DNA from: Macrosoma leucophasiata | Lineage: Eukaryota > Arthropoda > Insecta > Lepidoptera > Hedylidae | Direction: 5' to 3' | NCBI GenBank assembly: GCA_036365455.1 | Contig: JAWQUS010000009.1 | Span: 3,688,001 to 3,752,000 of the forward strand | DNA length: 64,000 nucleotides | Shown: positions 9,791 through 21,565 of the stretch, piece by piece | How positions within the stretch are numbered: position 1 is the stretch's first letter | Layout: every line of letters begins with the position of its first letter | Program-made: the position numbers and the translations under genes | The notes under the pieces: generated by a model | The model's database searches: none | Told to the model about the DNA's origin: nothing | The model's input: only the letters and a program-made list of their open reading frames with translations

Positions 9791-10885
9791 AGAGGAAAAT
9801 AAAAAAAAATCCCAGATCCAATTTCAACGCGTAAATCATGTAGTGTGTTCATTATATAGTCTATTTTAAGATTATCTTTAAATTTTGTTGCAAACATCTT
9901 GAAATCACAATTTCCAGATTGCGTCCACCTGTTTAAAGAAGGAATAGGGGTGATATTAGTACGATAATGTATAGAAAATTTGTTTTTTTTGTACAGTACC
10001 TATATTAATTTAGAAATATAATTATCTAATAATCAACATTTCTTACTTAAAATAAAAACAATACGTTAGGTAATTTTTTTTGTATGTATGTATGTATGTA
10101 TCTTGACGCTAGGTCCCTAACGGGGTAGGCAGAGAGTGTAGAGCGCCAGATATCCCGGTCCTGACATACCTCTCGTACCTCGTCTACCTTCATCGTTTTT
10201 TTTTTGTAGTTAATAATAACAATTCAGTTATCCAAAAATGGCAAGGTTCATTTTAATTACATGACATTTATGACTCAAGTGCTTCTCACGAATGTCGCGT
10301 AACATCTTTTGAAATCTGCTGTGTAGGTATTAACTTTTCTTTCTTCGTTTTTGTCTCCGAAAACACATCTTAAGCTAATAGATAATAACAAAATAATAAT
10401 ATTACGCATTTTATTGAACTAAATTCGTAAAAAATAGTTTAAAAAGTAATTTTAAACTCGTATTCATAATCATAAATGTGCAACACATTTTTCATTATTT
10501 TTACAATCAAGTTAAAAATACATTTATGCAATTTTTCCATGAAAAACAAACAGTATTTAATGAAGTAAATCGCGTAATTTTTTAAATGAAAATATTTTTA
10601 AAAATATTTATTTTCAATTTTATGACTGGTGAAGGTACCTAATACATAAAATACAATCATGATAAACTTTATTTAAAGACATATCTTTGTTTTCATTACA
10701 AAAAATAGGTATAGTCCTACCGTAATGAATGAAACCGCGTATAAAGCGATGTCTTTAATGATGTATTTTTATATCCATGGGCGATCTTAGAACGTTAAAT
10801 AATATATATCCGTTTGAAAATAATAACATATTTTTTCTTTTTTCATAAATTATTTTATTTAAAATCTTTTAAGGCACTGTTTTCT
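9791..10885. other. A/T-rich intergenic with a small degenerate repeat
   Basis: A GTAT microsatellite at 10083-10102 is followed by a GGGGTAGGCAGAG-type segment (10125-10190) common in lepidopteran interspersed repeats. No gene was seen. Confidence 0.35.
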
Positions 10886-10997
10886 CCTTGTGATTGATGA
10901 CTACAGACACCCACACAATGACCAAGGTTAAAATGCAGATACCACTCCTGAGGCCTAAGGTGTTGTGCCTCTGTGCCGGAAATCACAGGGCCGTACA
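10886..10997 (-). repeat. SINE-like interspersed repeat, copy b (truncated)
   Basis: Reverse complement of the family seen at 4966-5133: reading backwards it gives TGTACGGCCCTGTGATTTCC, AGGCCTCAGGAGTGG, then TGTGTGGGTGTCTG. The A-tail end is missing. Confidence 0.6.
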
Positions 10998-12037
10998 TAA
11001 TGTAATAATTAATAATATGTATAAATACCATTTTAAAGTTTCTAAATCTAATAAACATTTCAGAAAAAAAATGTTTTTACTCGTACATAAAAAAAAAATA
11101 CCGATTTCTAGAGCGATTTGATTTGACATGTCCTTATGTACCTACGTAGGGATCGTCGATACAAGTACATACTTAGTACTTATGTATAATTTCACTTTAG
11201 TAATAGGATTTTTATGTCTCTAATTTAATGTTCATGCACTTTCTTTTTCTTTTCCGTAGATATTGCCACAGTTCAGTTTTCTATAATTTTCTTCATAAAA
11301 GTCGTACTTATATTCAATAAAGTCTGGATTATTCCCTAACACCTTTACTTGTTATCTTATTCCACGAAATTTTCAAGGTTCGCTCTATTTATGCACACAT
11401 TTACCGTAAATGTAAGAAATTCATTTACGGTAGATAGATAAAAAATAAATAATAAGAAATAAATAATAGAGAAAAAGAAATTAGAACTAACCAAAAAGCA
11501 AGACGTGAAATAAGGCGTTATTGTTTCTAAGAAATTGAAATTGCTCATTACTGGAAAGATGTCCTCAATATTCTGCACTGGTCAGGTCTGACATCATTTT
11601 AGCAATGGTGGTGGGTACCTCATAATTAACTTCTTTAGTACGTAGTGTTTTACATATTCTCTGGCAGCGGTACCTTGATCACTTTGCAATCGAAATCCTT
11701 TGCACATCCTTCGGCGACGTTCGGCGTGCTTATTACTACTACGCCCCGCCCCCAAGAGCCAATAGCCCAATTACAGTTGTCCAGCTATCCTAGAGTAGTG
11801 AGAGAACTCAAAAGACACTTTTTTTGTTAGCATCTCTCATCTCAGTTGCAATTTGCATTTCACCGGTTGTTTACGTGTTGTTCGGCTCCGGATTTGTTTA
11901 ACAAACTTTTATTTATTATCTTAGAGTTCTGATATTTGCTCGCCCTTACTACTAAACATTTTGGACTAGACCACTGGGCTCCGATCGTCTATGATTATTG
12001 CTTGTTTGTTATGTTCGCTGTGTTAAGTGCATCAAAT
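10998..12037. other. intergenic, nothing identified
   Basis: A/T-rich to about 11600. From 11640 to 12037 base composition becomes more balanced, perhaps the promoter and leader of the candidate exon that follows. An 11-bp hairpin TACCGTAAATG lies at 11402-11432. Confidence 0.3.
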
Positions 12038-12122
12038 ATGCCGCGAAGCCTCACATTTGAAGAACGTAGCGAACGAGCAACAAAGAAATATCTTCGATAT
12101 TGCCCGAGAGCTGAATATGACG
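12038..12122 (+). CDS. candidate first coding exon, unidentified
   Basis: ATG at 12038 opens 28 codons (MPRSLTFEERSERATKKYLR..., charged and plausible as protein) that run into a donor-like GTAAGA at 12123. The upstream 200 bp is less A/T-rich than its surroundings. No acceptor exon could be assigned downstream, and the peptide is not recognised, so this could equally be transposon debris. Confidence 0.22.
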
Positions 12123-13259
12123 GTAAGAATTTTGTGTTATAATTATTAGGTATTTAGTACAGTATATTTATAAGATTGCTCAAGTTAAAAAAAAACAATA
12201 AAAATAGCAGTGATTGCGTAGTGACAGAATTTTTTATTTTATTTATGTATCTCTTTTCCTTCCTTTCCTAGAAATTCCATGTTTTAAAAGTAGGTATTCG
12301 GACTTAACAGATTTCTTTAAGTTAGAAAAGGGTGTGAAATGTTACAATAACTTTAACTAAAGTCGTGGTGCAACCCAGGCTAAGAAATATAATGACCTCT
12401 CATGGACAACATTCCTATTTTTGGCGTCGGGTTGATTGGACTGAGCTTTTACTACTTAATAGGCGTGGGAGAAACGTCTCACCTTTGTGATTGGAACATT
12501 AGCATCTGAAACACTAAACTGTTTCGAATCTTTGTATGTATCATTTCGAACATTTGACACATTGCGTCAAAGATCTACTGTAGGGAAAGTCCAAACAACT
12601 CGGCTCCTTGCTTTTATCAAAATAATGCAAACGAAAAACGCTCTTAAATTATTCGTCTTACAAACGCCATAGTCGTTAACGGCGCAACGGAATAAGTAAC
12701 AAAATATCATCTCATTTGGTATCCCACTCTCAATTGCTTACTATTGTATTGTTATCTCGCTCTCTCGCTTCGCTAACTGATTCAGATTCAAATGTTTCAA
12801 ATGTCAAGTGTCTCGGTTGCGGTCATGCGGTCACACTCAATCACTCAAGCGACATGAACGCGCTAAACAGAGAGCAATAATGTTCAGAGTTCCAAATGAT
12901 GCAAATGATGCAATTGAAACAGTATCGGTGTTCCAATCTTTCGGAACATCGAAATGTTTCGAAACATTAAAGAGTTACACACGTCTACTCAACGTCTACT
13001 AGAATAACTTGATTACCAATAAAAGCGCTGTGTAAAATAAGATTAGATTACAGATAGAATTTAATATTACTATTGTTGCTATGCCCAAGGGGGTTTTACG
13101 AGTATGTTGATATTTTTATGAATATTGCCACCTGTGTACCTACACAATGACCATGACGTGCAATAGAAGACTTGAACTTAAACTTGAAATTGGTAATCGC
13201 ATTCGCAACGCTTGGTAATCCAACCCTCCTACACATTTTAATTCTATTCCGTATCGATT
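12123..13259. other. intergenic, nothing firm
   Basis: Words such as GTTTCGAA and TTCGGAACAT recur at both ends of 12480-12980, which hints at a non-autonomous element, but clean terminal repeats and a target duplication were not found. Confidence 0.3.
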
Positions 13260-15250
13260 TATTTTTTTATTTTGGCCCTCAGAACATTTAATTTGATTAA
13301 CTGATTTGATTGGTTGAGTTATTCATCTCTATTATTTGACGTGATAAGATTATTGGATTATGTTATTATTATTGTATACAATTTGTCCGTTTTAATTTGG
13401 TATTTTATGTGATCATTTTTTGATTTAATTATTCAATATTATTTTGGACGCGATAATTATATGAATCATTAGATATTATTATTTATTTTGATTAGAATTC
13501 CTTGCCTCATCATAGAGAATTTTGTTTGAATTGATTAAAAATTTTTTTTGATTTTTGATTTGATAATATTACATGATTATTATGTTTTATTATTCGATGA
13601 GTTTATTGATTTGATTTTTATTAATGTTATAAACTAACTAACTTAACTAAAAAGTCTATTAAATAAGTTTGCTATATTTGATTAATTTTATTTTTCCACC
13701 TAATTACTTGGATTGATTAATATGTTTCTTGCTTTGATATGATTATTTGAATGAGTTATTTAATTAAAATATTTTACTAGATGGTGGTGTCCAGCACCAT
13801 CGTTTGCGGTTTTTATTTGATATTTGTTCGATCTATTGATTCGATTGTTTGATGTGATGATATAATAATTGAATATGAATTCGTACGTTTTTTGTATTTA
13901 TTTAATTGATATAATTTTTGGTGGACTACTTGAAATAATTATTTGATAAGATTACTCGTATTTATTATTTGATTTCAATTATCAACCAAATTAAATGAAT
14001 ACTTATTGTATTTAATTTTCTTTGTAGTCATTTGACAAGATTATTTAATTTTATCAATTGATTGGATTTTGGACATGCTTATCACATTAAATTTTATTTC
14101 ATTAACAGATGTTATTTTTTGATGATACGATTAGATGTAATTTATTAGTGTTTCATTATTCGATTGAATTATTTAGTTTTAATTATTTGCACTATCAGTC
14201 AAGCACCATGATACTTCGGAAATTATTTGATATTCATTTGATTAAATAATTTCATTTTTGATGTGATTTAATGATAATTGAATATGAATTCGCTCGTGTT
14301 TTTTGTATTTATTGAATTAATTTATTTTATGTTGGATTATTTGAAATATTTGATTGTTCGCTAAGATGATTCGTGATAATTTAAATTATCTAGATTTAAA
14401 TTATTAACCAAATGTTACTGTCCAACACTATGTTGGTTCGGTTAATGGGTACTTACATGATATTTGTGTCATTTATTAATTTCATATTTTAATTAAATAC
14501 CTACTTATTAGATTTAATTTTTGATGTGATTATTTGATACGATTATTTATTTTTGGATTTTGGACATGATAATCATATTAAATATAATTTATACAAAACA
14601 TGTAATTTTTTATTATTAATTCGATTTAATTAGGTATTTTGTTTTAATGATGCCTACACGTTATTTAGTTTTAACTATTTTCACTATCAGTCAAGCACCA
14701 TGATACTTCGGACATTATTTGATATTCATTTAATCTAATGATTTCATTGCTGGATGTGATGATAATGATACCTAATTGAGTATAAAATCGTACGTGTTTA
14801 TTGTATTTAAACAATTGACAAAATTTTCGTTAGTTTATTTGAAATCATTAATTGATTTTATTCCTCGGTGTTATTATTTGTCCTTATTTATTATTCGATA
14901 TGATTAATCGAATCAATTTTTAACTTTCTTTTTTTATTTAAATTATTTGCTTAATGGCATGGTCTAGCGTTATCGTATTTCGGTTGATATTTATGATATA
15001 TGTCTCATTGATTCATTTAATTGTACAATTAAATACTTATTATAATTAATTTTTATGTGATGAGATTATCTGATATGATTATTTAATTCAATTGTTCATT
15101 TTATTTATTGATATAATTTTGCTTGATTATTTAGTATTATTGATTGATTGAGTTAATTTTTCTATGTAGTTATTAGATAATATGATTACCAACTCGTACT
15201 AGTTATTTGCGTTTATTATTCATTTTAGTTATTTACAAAATGGAAGTGTC
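13260..15250. repeat. degenerate AT-rich satellite, about 210-290 bp periodicity
   Basis: A 2-kb stretch dominated by GATTATTTGAT-like words. A marker resembling GTCCAGCACCATG recurs near 13788, 14195, 14411, 14691, 14960 and 15247 (spacings 407, 216, 280, 269, 287). Two copies, 14169-14310 and 14665-14800, align closely around CACTATCAGTCAAGCACCAT. Old tandem repeat; no coding content. Confidence 0.55.
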
Positions 15251-15284
15251 TAGCACTAAGGCTTTTCCGGTAGGTGACTATTCG

Positions 15285-15530
15285 GACACTAGTTCGAATT
15301 GACAAATGTCATTTTAATTTTATTCCTTTTTTCATTCACCATTTGGACACCATGGAAATATACATTTAAGCAAATGCTTTATTTTGTACTATGTGTCCTG
15401 CTTGTATATAATATGATGTCTTGTATACACGAAGAGAAATTGTACACTGTGCACAAAGTTTCCTACACATGACCCTAGGTCATTGCGCCAGTTTGCGACC
15501 ATTCAGTGGACTTGCCCACATTGGATACGT
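15285..15530 (+). repeat. fragment of the 1.2-kb satellite family
   Basis: Shares GACACCATGGAAAT with 25340-25353, then TGTGTCCTGC, ATACACGAAGAGAAATTGTA and GTGCACAAAGTT with the array monomer, and a CAGTTTGCGACCATTCAGTG segment with 9757-9776. Confidence 0.55.
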
Positions 15531-16769
15531 CAATATATATAAATATACTAGGTATCTACACATAAGTTGAATAATTTCTATGTAAATGAATCTTAAATAT
15601 TATCAATTTATGCAATAAATTTTAACGCAATAGACTTCCATATAAATATTTTTAAGTATGATCGGAAATGTTAAAAACTAGTCAAAACCGCTGAATCAGT
15701 TTGTGACCAATATAAAAACATCGTAATAAACCAAAGCTTATTGATTTTATTAAACATATTTATACTTATTATTTATTTTTTTAATTAAATTTGTACTTTC
15801 CAATTTAAATTGGACATGATTAAAAATTATAATATGTAATCACAAATATTATATACAACATGTAACAGGATTGAATGTACAAGCCGAAACTAGTTTGTTC
15901 AGAATCGATAACCAAATCGATTACAAGTATTTTTAATATAGGTAATATTTTATCCCAAAATTAATTACAATTGAGTAAATTATAGTCACTCATTCGGTGA
16001 ACAGTCAATACAAATGAAAATGAGACTTAAGTCTATCAGAAAAAGTTACATTAAATGCGATTCGAGTATTTATGAAATAAAATTAAGAAAAATGAGTCTT
16101 ATTCTTAGCGACATAAAGTTCTTCTCAAACACTATTCCGGTTTCTACGAGCTATCTTCACGCACACAGAAACGCACAAAATGACAATACAGAAGCACACA
16201 AACAATATTTGATTACAAATTACCTACCCAAGGCCAAAAACATGGCTTTGACGACTACACCGCTTTACTGGTCCTGGTCTGGTGGGGTCTACGTGATAGT
16301 TGCGTCTCACTCTCTCCGACGGGAGAGAGAGACAGACGCCGCGCCGCGAGGCGCGTGCCGCGCGTGTTGAAGTTAGTAAACAAACAATTCAATCACGCGC
16401 CGGTCGTGTCGGTCATCGTGCGCTCGATGTCTTTTCGGTATTCGAACGTGGCGGACAGTTCAGTGGCCTCCTACCTAGGTCAGCTGACTTGACCCCTCTT
16501 GACTTTTTCTGTGTCCATGTGAAGTAATTGGCTTCTTTTAACGAATTTACAAGTGTGAGGACCTTAAAAACAAAGTAGTGGCTCCATTTAGCACAGTGAA
16601 AAGTGGCATTGACGTACCCAATGATATTATAAAGTACTAGATTGGCAGTTTACGGCAGTGACGCATTGCCACTTCGAAGATGCCCACACACACGCATATC
16701 TGACCTCAGTTCCCTGCTTGACATGAAGTGCGACAGACGCGTCACGCTCATCCGTCAAACTTACATAAA
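15531..16769. other. intergenic; GC-richer island at 16260-16500
   Basis: A/T-rich to 16250. The segment 16260-16500 is GC-richer with GAGAGA tracts, as seen at insect promoters or transposon 5' ends. Two overlapping open frames there are not recognisable. No gene is called. Confidence 0.3.
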
Positions 16770-16851
16770 ATGGCGAAATGTGTTGTTAAAAAATGTGTAT
16801 CATGATCCGAAAAGAATGATAATGCAAGTGGCATTACTTTTCACGAATAAG
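16770..16851 (+). pseudogene. possible THAP zinc-finger remnant
   Basis: Reading from the ATG gives MAKCVVKKCVS, an in-frame TGA, then SEKNDNASGITFHE followed by TAA. The pattern C-x4-C close to the initiator, then GITFH about 20 residues later, resembles the start of a THAP DNA-binding domain (C2CH zinc). THAP domains occur in P-element-type transposases and host factors. Two in-frame stops and the missing remainder make it a fragment at best; chance resemblance is possible. Confidence 0.28.
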
Positions 16852-17032
16852 TTCGCATAATTTTGATCATATTGCATAAATTACATCAGAAAACAAAATA
16901 AAAACATCGTGCATATTTTTTCCATCGGTGTTGCTAGTAAAACAATTTAATATTTTCCCACCTTTTAGGGAGTAAATTTAATGAATGAAGACATTATATT
17001 CTGCCAGTAACCGGATGAATAATATATAATTA

Positions 17033-18306
17033 ATTGCTGTGCCCGCGACTTCGTTCGCGTGGAAAAGTGACTTTGTGGCACCTTTTTTGGATATAACTTT
17101 TGGTCAATTTTGGATCATAAACACTTTTTTACCAAGTTGAAAAAATCTGGTTTATATTAATGCTTCTCTGTTGTGACGCATTAATGGCCATCGGATATGA
17201 AAGCATATAGGCTGCTAGTATTGTGAACACGACACAGAGACGAACACAGAGTCACATGTAACTGACCGTGCGAAAATCTAAACTTGATATTATAAAGCTG
17301 AAGAGTTTGTTTGTTTGTTTGAACGCGCTAATCTCAGAAACTACTGGTCCGATTTGAAAAGTTCTTACCAGTAGGCTACTGGATTAATATCATATTTTTA
17401 AAAACACCTTCGCTAATAATGTATTATTTTGGAACAACTTTGGTAAGTATAAAAAAGCTTATAGTGAGCTAACGTTGAAAGATAGACATATGCTGTCGCG
17501 GACTTTTTCACACCGTTTGCACGGCTTTGAGCTCTATCATTCAAGCTCTCTACCTTCGTACATTACCATCGATCACAATAGCTGTGGACACTACCACTCA
17601 GCGGTAGGTAAATTATGTGATGCATTGGTGCTTTCACTTTTTAGATCGGTCAACAGAGCTCTACCACCGATTTCCTATTTAAAAGCCATATATTTATTTT
17701 TGTGGCTGACAAAAAAAAACTTCGAACGTTGAAATGTTTTCGCCCCGAAGTCGTAAACTCATATCGTGCTACATTTCCGTGTAAAAACACCTCACCGATT
17801 CGTATCTTATTAATAGGTAACTAAATCAAGTGTTTGTATGAAATTTTAACTGAATGTCCGGGGTGTACTATTACGCAAAGAAACCGACTGTTTACCATCT
17901 ACAGCTCCCATCGTATGCTCGAAACACTTTGGTGCTCAAGATAAGAGTCCACCCAAGCATGTTAAAGTCAAGCCGTTGTTAGTGTGGTCCTAATTTGGAT
18001 GGTTGAGCACAAAAAGTCATGTAATTGTTAGTGCGGTAAAAATTGAATAGATGAGCACGAAACATTCATTTAAATCTCATTTTTTCCCACGTTAAATTTT
18101 ATGAATTTATGCGTCTGTCCCTTTTTACTGTCGATTTTCGTTTCATTGACTTTCAAATCACAACAATGCTAAAGAAGTCATCACTTTAAAACTTTTAAGA
18201 CTCGGCCATTAATTCGTCTCAAAATCCGTTTACTGCTAACTGATAGCTTTATCTAAGTATTTTCAATGTACAGACACGCTTCCGTTACAGTTTTATATAG
18301 TATAGA
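17033..18306 (-). mobile_element. probable Helitron, minus strand
   Basis: On the minus strand the element begins TCTATACTATATAAAACTG at 18306 after an A, a common lepidopteran Helitron 5' end. It ends near 17033 in CCACGCGAACGAAGTCGCGG-type sequence plus CACAGC. The usual CTAG is replaced by CAATTA, so the 3' terminus looks mutated. A plus-strand Helitron-like 5' segment (GATATTATAAAGCTGAAGAG at 17285) is nested inside. It encodes no protein. Confidence 0.42.
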
Positions 18307-18627
18307 TTGAAAGTTTCATTAAATTATATTAAAAATGTATTACATTAATCACACCAAAGCATTAAATACATTTATTCATTTATATATTTTGGGGAAATTA
18401 TCTCACCACTGGCAACTCGGACCGACTCTGTCCGTTTCCATGGCAACAATATTGTTGTCTCACTTTAACGGTTATTTGTTAACCAGTGGAAGAAACGAGA
18501 CAAATATAGTTTACTTTGTACATAAGTATCGGTTTCAAAGCTACGTGTTGAACTGTTAAGTGGTTACGCATTTCTGAAAATCGTTTGTATGACATTGCTT
18601 CTCTAGTATTTATAAGCTCATTGGACG
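18307..18627. other. intergenic, nothing identified
   Basis: About 320 bp of A/T-rich host sequence between two transposons; no supported gene. Confidence 0.4.
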
Positions 18628-20491
18628 TATAGGTCGCGCCACGTAAAAAGAACGCTGGAAGAAAGTAGAAGGTATGTGTTCGCGCATCGGTACACTCGCG
18701 CACGAAAGTACTAGCCCTATTGGTTTATTTTTGATCTAGCTTTCGCTTGCGGTTTCGTGTATTGGTAGGCAGATTGAAAACTATATTACATAGAATAACA
18801 TAAAATGAAATAAAAACACATGTTTATTTCAGACTATAATGTTTAATTTTCATAACTACTATAAAAAATTAAACTAACGGCGCAACGCCTTCCATTAAGT
18901 CGTCGCGGGTGGCGTGAAATCCAGATGACGACGCGGTGTTGGTACTAGATTCGGCCACTTCATCTTCGTCGCTGTCGTCACTTGAGCCTTCATCATCGTT
19001 TGAGTCCGAATCATCATCATCTACGCGAATTATAAATTTTTCTGTCATCATGTCGACCACATGATCACTTTTAAAATACTCGGCTTCTATTTTCTTGACT
19101 TTAGTGCATAATTTTCCCCATTGTGTAGCTCCCATTAGATTCACTTTTTCATTAATTAATTCATTTATTCGTGTCAGGTTCCAACTCAACATTTTTACTG
19201 GCAACATATCCCTTTATTTGGGACCAGGCCATTTTTATAGGATTCAAGTCCGGGTGATACGGGGGCAAACGGAGTACAGAATGGCCTGCTTCGTTTAAAT
19301 TTCTTAAATTCTTCTTGTTTTTTTATTATGTTGTACAACTCCGGCTTTAGCATGCATTCTTCAAATGGAATTCCTTTTAGACGGAGCCAGAGTTGCATGT
19401 CTGCTTTTTTTGTGTTGGCCGTTGGTGCAGCATCGACTTGTTTATTATGATAAGACGCATTATCCACTACCACGACTGAATTGGGCGGTAAATTCGGCAT
19501 TAGTTTAGTACGCAGCCACCGCTCGTAATTATCAGAGTTCATGTTGTCATGGTAGTCGCCGCCTTTTGTGCCGGCTTTGAATGTCAGTAGAGCATTCGGC
19601 ACAAAACCTGATTCACCACCCGCATGCACTATGACCAAGCGGCTACCTTTGGAGATAGGTTTTTTAATGCCTTTTGTGGGACCGTCTGTCCAAGAATGAT
19701 GAGACGTATGGGAACTATCCCCATATGATTCATCAGTGTAAATGATTGGTCTTCCTTCTTCTCTATATTTTTTTATCTTTCTCAGATATTCAATCCTCTG
19801 AAAGCGTATTTGTGACTGCTCAATTAAAAGCTTTCTATTGCTTTCTGTTTTTGCCCACTTAAAACCCATTTTTTTTATTATTCGCCTGAGACTTGTAGCA
19901 GATCCTTGGAAATTTAGGTCATCCTGTAACTTCCTTCGCAACTTGCCTATCTATGGTAGGCCAATCTTTTTCCGTGTCGTGGAAATTGAGGATCATTCGT
20001 TTTACTACACCCTGGTCAAAGCTGTCCTAGTTCTGTTACTGGTTTTTGTTTAATTCTTTTATTTTTGCCGGGAGTTCGGAATACAGTAAGAAATTCCGAA
20101 TCTTTTGAACCTTTTACAATTCGTCTCACTGTAGACTCGGAACATTTCGTTGCCTCAGCTGTCCGTTTCATACATTGTTTTAAATTAACAGCTGCATTAT
20201 TATCAGCCTCTGTCTTCATAAAACAATATACATTGTAAATCATTTTCCTTTCTTTTCTATGTAGAACCATTTCGTAAACACTTTTGTGCGCGATGGTATT
20301 TCGAGAACAAACGTAACGTGGACACAGGGCGGATAGTAAAGGTCGACTGACGAACCAATAGCGCGACGGTAAGCATGCGGCGCGTCAACCGCCCGCCCCG
20401 CGCTGCACCTTATACCACCTATTTGGTGATCGATAAATCGTCTACTGCGCAGCTTGACCGCCAGCGTTCTTTTTACCTGGCGCGACCTATA
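18628..20491 (-). mobile_element. IS630/Tc1-type DNA transposon, decayed (about 1.86 kb)
   Basis: 31-bp inverted terminal repeats: TATAGGTCGCGCCACGTAAA... at 18628-18658 and its reverse complement at 20461-20491, differing at one base. The outermost TA fits a TA target duplication. The interior carries a minus-strand transposase pseudogene (18869-20270). The TIRs are far better preserved than the coding frame. Confidence 0.82.
18869..20270 (-). pseudogene. IS630/Tc1-type DDE transposase, frameshifted
   Basis: Three minus-strand blocks form one protein in order: a helix-turn-helix-like N-terminus (20270-20016, with ECSESTVRRI-like content), a catalytic core (from 19941) with YTDESYGDSSHTSHHSW and VVVVDNASYHNKQVD, and a C-terminus with the family motif PPYHPDLNPI...AWSQIKGYVAS, then an acidic Asp/Ser-rich tail. 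The frame breaks at least four times: near 20025, near 19950, at an A7 run near 19325, and near 19163. The core motif reads NPIK where the family normally has NPIE, so the third catalytic acid appears replaced. The copy is therefore inactive. The enzyme would have performed cut-and-paste transposition at TA sites. Confidence 0.8.
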
Positions 20492-21565
20492 CCTACTAAA
20501 TAAACTTATAGAACAATAACGCAAACGAGCTCTAAAGTGTATCGAACAAGGTGGTGGACATAACTGTAAGTTAAACAAACTTTGGTAAACTATTATAAAT
20601 AGGTAATGCCGCCCTTGGTTTAATATTTGTAGGGGACAAATTGGCTCACGCCAAAATGAAAACACAAGTCTGCATCAAAATTCAGTTGGACTGTAACTAT
20701 AATTTCCAAAGTCTGCAATAATCTTTCTATTCTATCTTAATCACTAGCTTACTTCACTACGTACTAGCTAACTAGCGAACCAGGGGGTCTGGTACTATTC
20801 TACACTATCACTTGACAGGCAATACCTTCACGGTCTGGAAGCACTTTTCTTGCTGAGAATCGAACGAGGACAAATTTGCACCGAAACGTGCCGATTTTTA
20901 TATGCTTCCAAACCGTCTCCCTCCATGTAGAAATTCCGTGACACGCCCAAAACACGGAAATTCCCGAAGGTCTGGGTCAACAGAGATAGGACTCTAAAAG
21001 ACTGCCTATACGGTCTAAATTACCACAACCGTCATACATCTCTGCCGACCCATCTTTGCCTTGCTACAATGCATACACAATATCTCTTTATTTAATAAAA
21101 TTTCTTATACAACACTTATACAAACTTAATGCTAATACTATACATTACTAAAGTGTCTACTTGTTTAAAATACATAATTTTTTAGGGGCTCTGCCATGCT
21201 CTATCACCTATGACACGATTGAATATCGCTAGCCAAACCTAAGTCAAACTTAAAACCGAAAAAGGCATCTGCCTATTCCCTTTACTTTACGAGTGAGAGA
21301 CAATTTTGTTAGCAAGCTAGATTAGGTACATTCGCATTATCTTTACTTTGAGTCAACTTACACATTTTCTAATTATATTTCCCTGAGGGGGCAACAAAAA
21401 TACATCCCGTACATAACTTTCAGCTCGGTATCTTTCTTATTTACGAAAATACAGCGACTTTCACCTCTCTCTTCATACAAAACATCGTATTCAACATCAG
21501 CTGTCATCATGTATCATGTATCAATAATAAATCAAAACTACCTACGTACAAGTTGAGATTTCTAA
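20492..21565. other. intergenic, nothing identified
   Basis: Sequence of mixed composition between a Tc1-type element and a LINE fragment. No open frame resembles a known protein. Confidence 0.35.

Noticed and set aside
11402..11432. 11-bp hairpin TACCGTAAATG
   Set aside because: Short stem in A/T-rich DNA; expected occasionally by chance and not linked to any feature.
20240..20665. 141-codon minus-strand frame at the right end of the Tc1-type element
   Set aside because: It crosses the terminal inverted repeat into flanking DNA and contains no domain, so it is not a gene.
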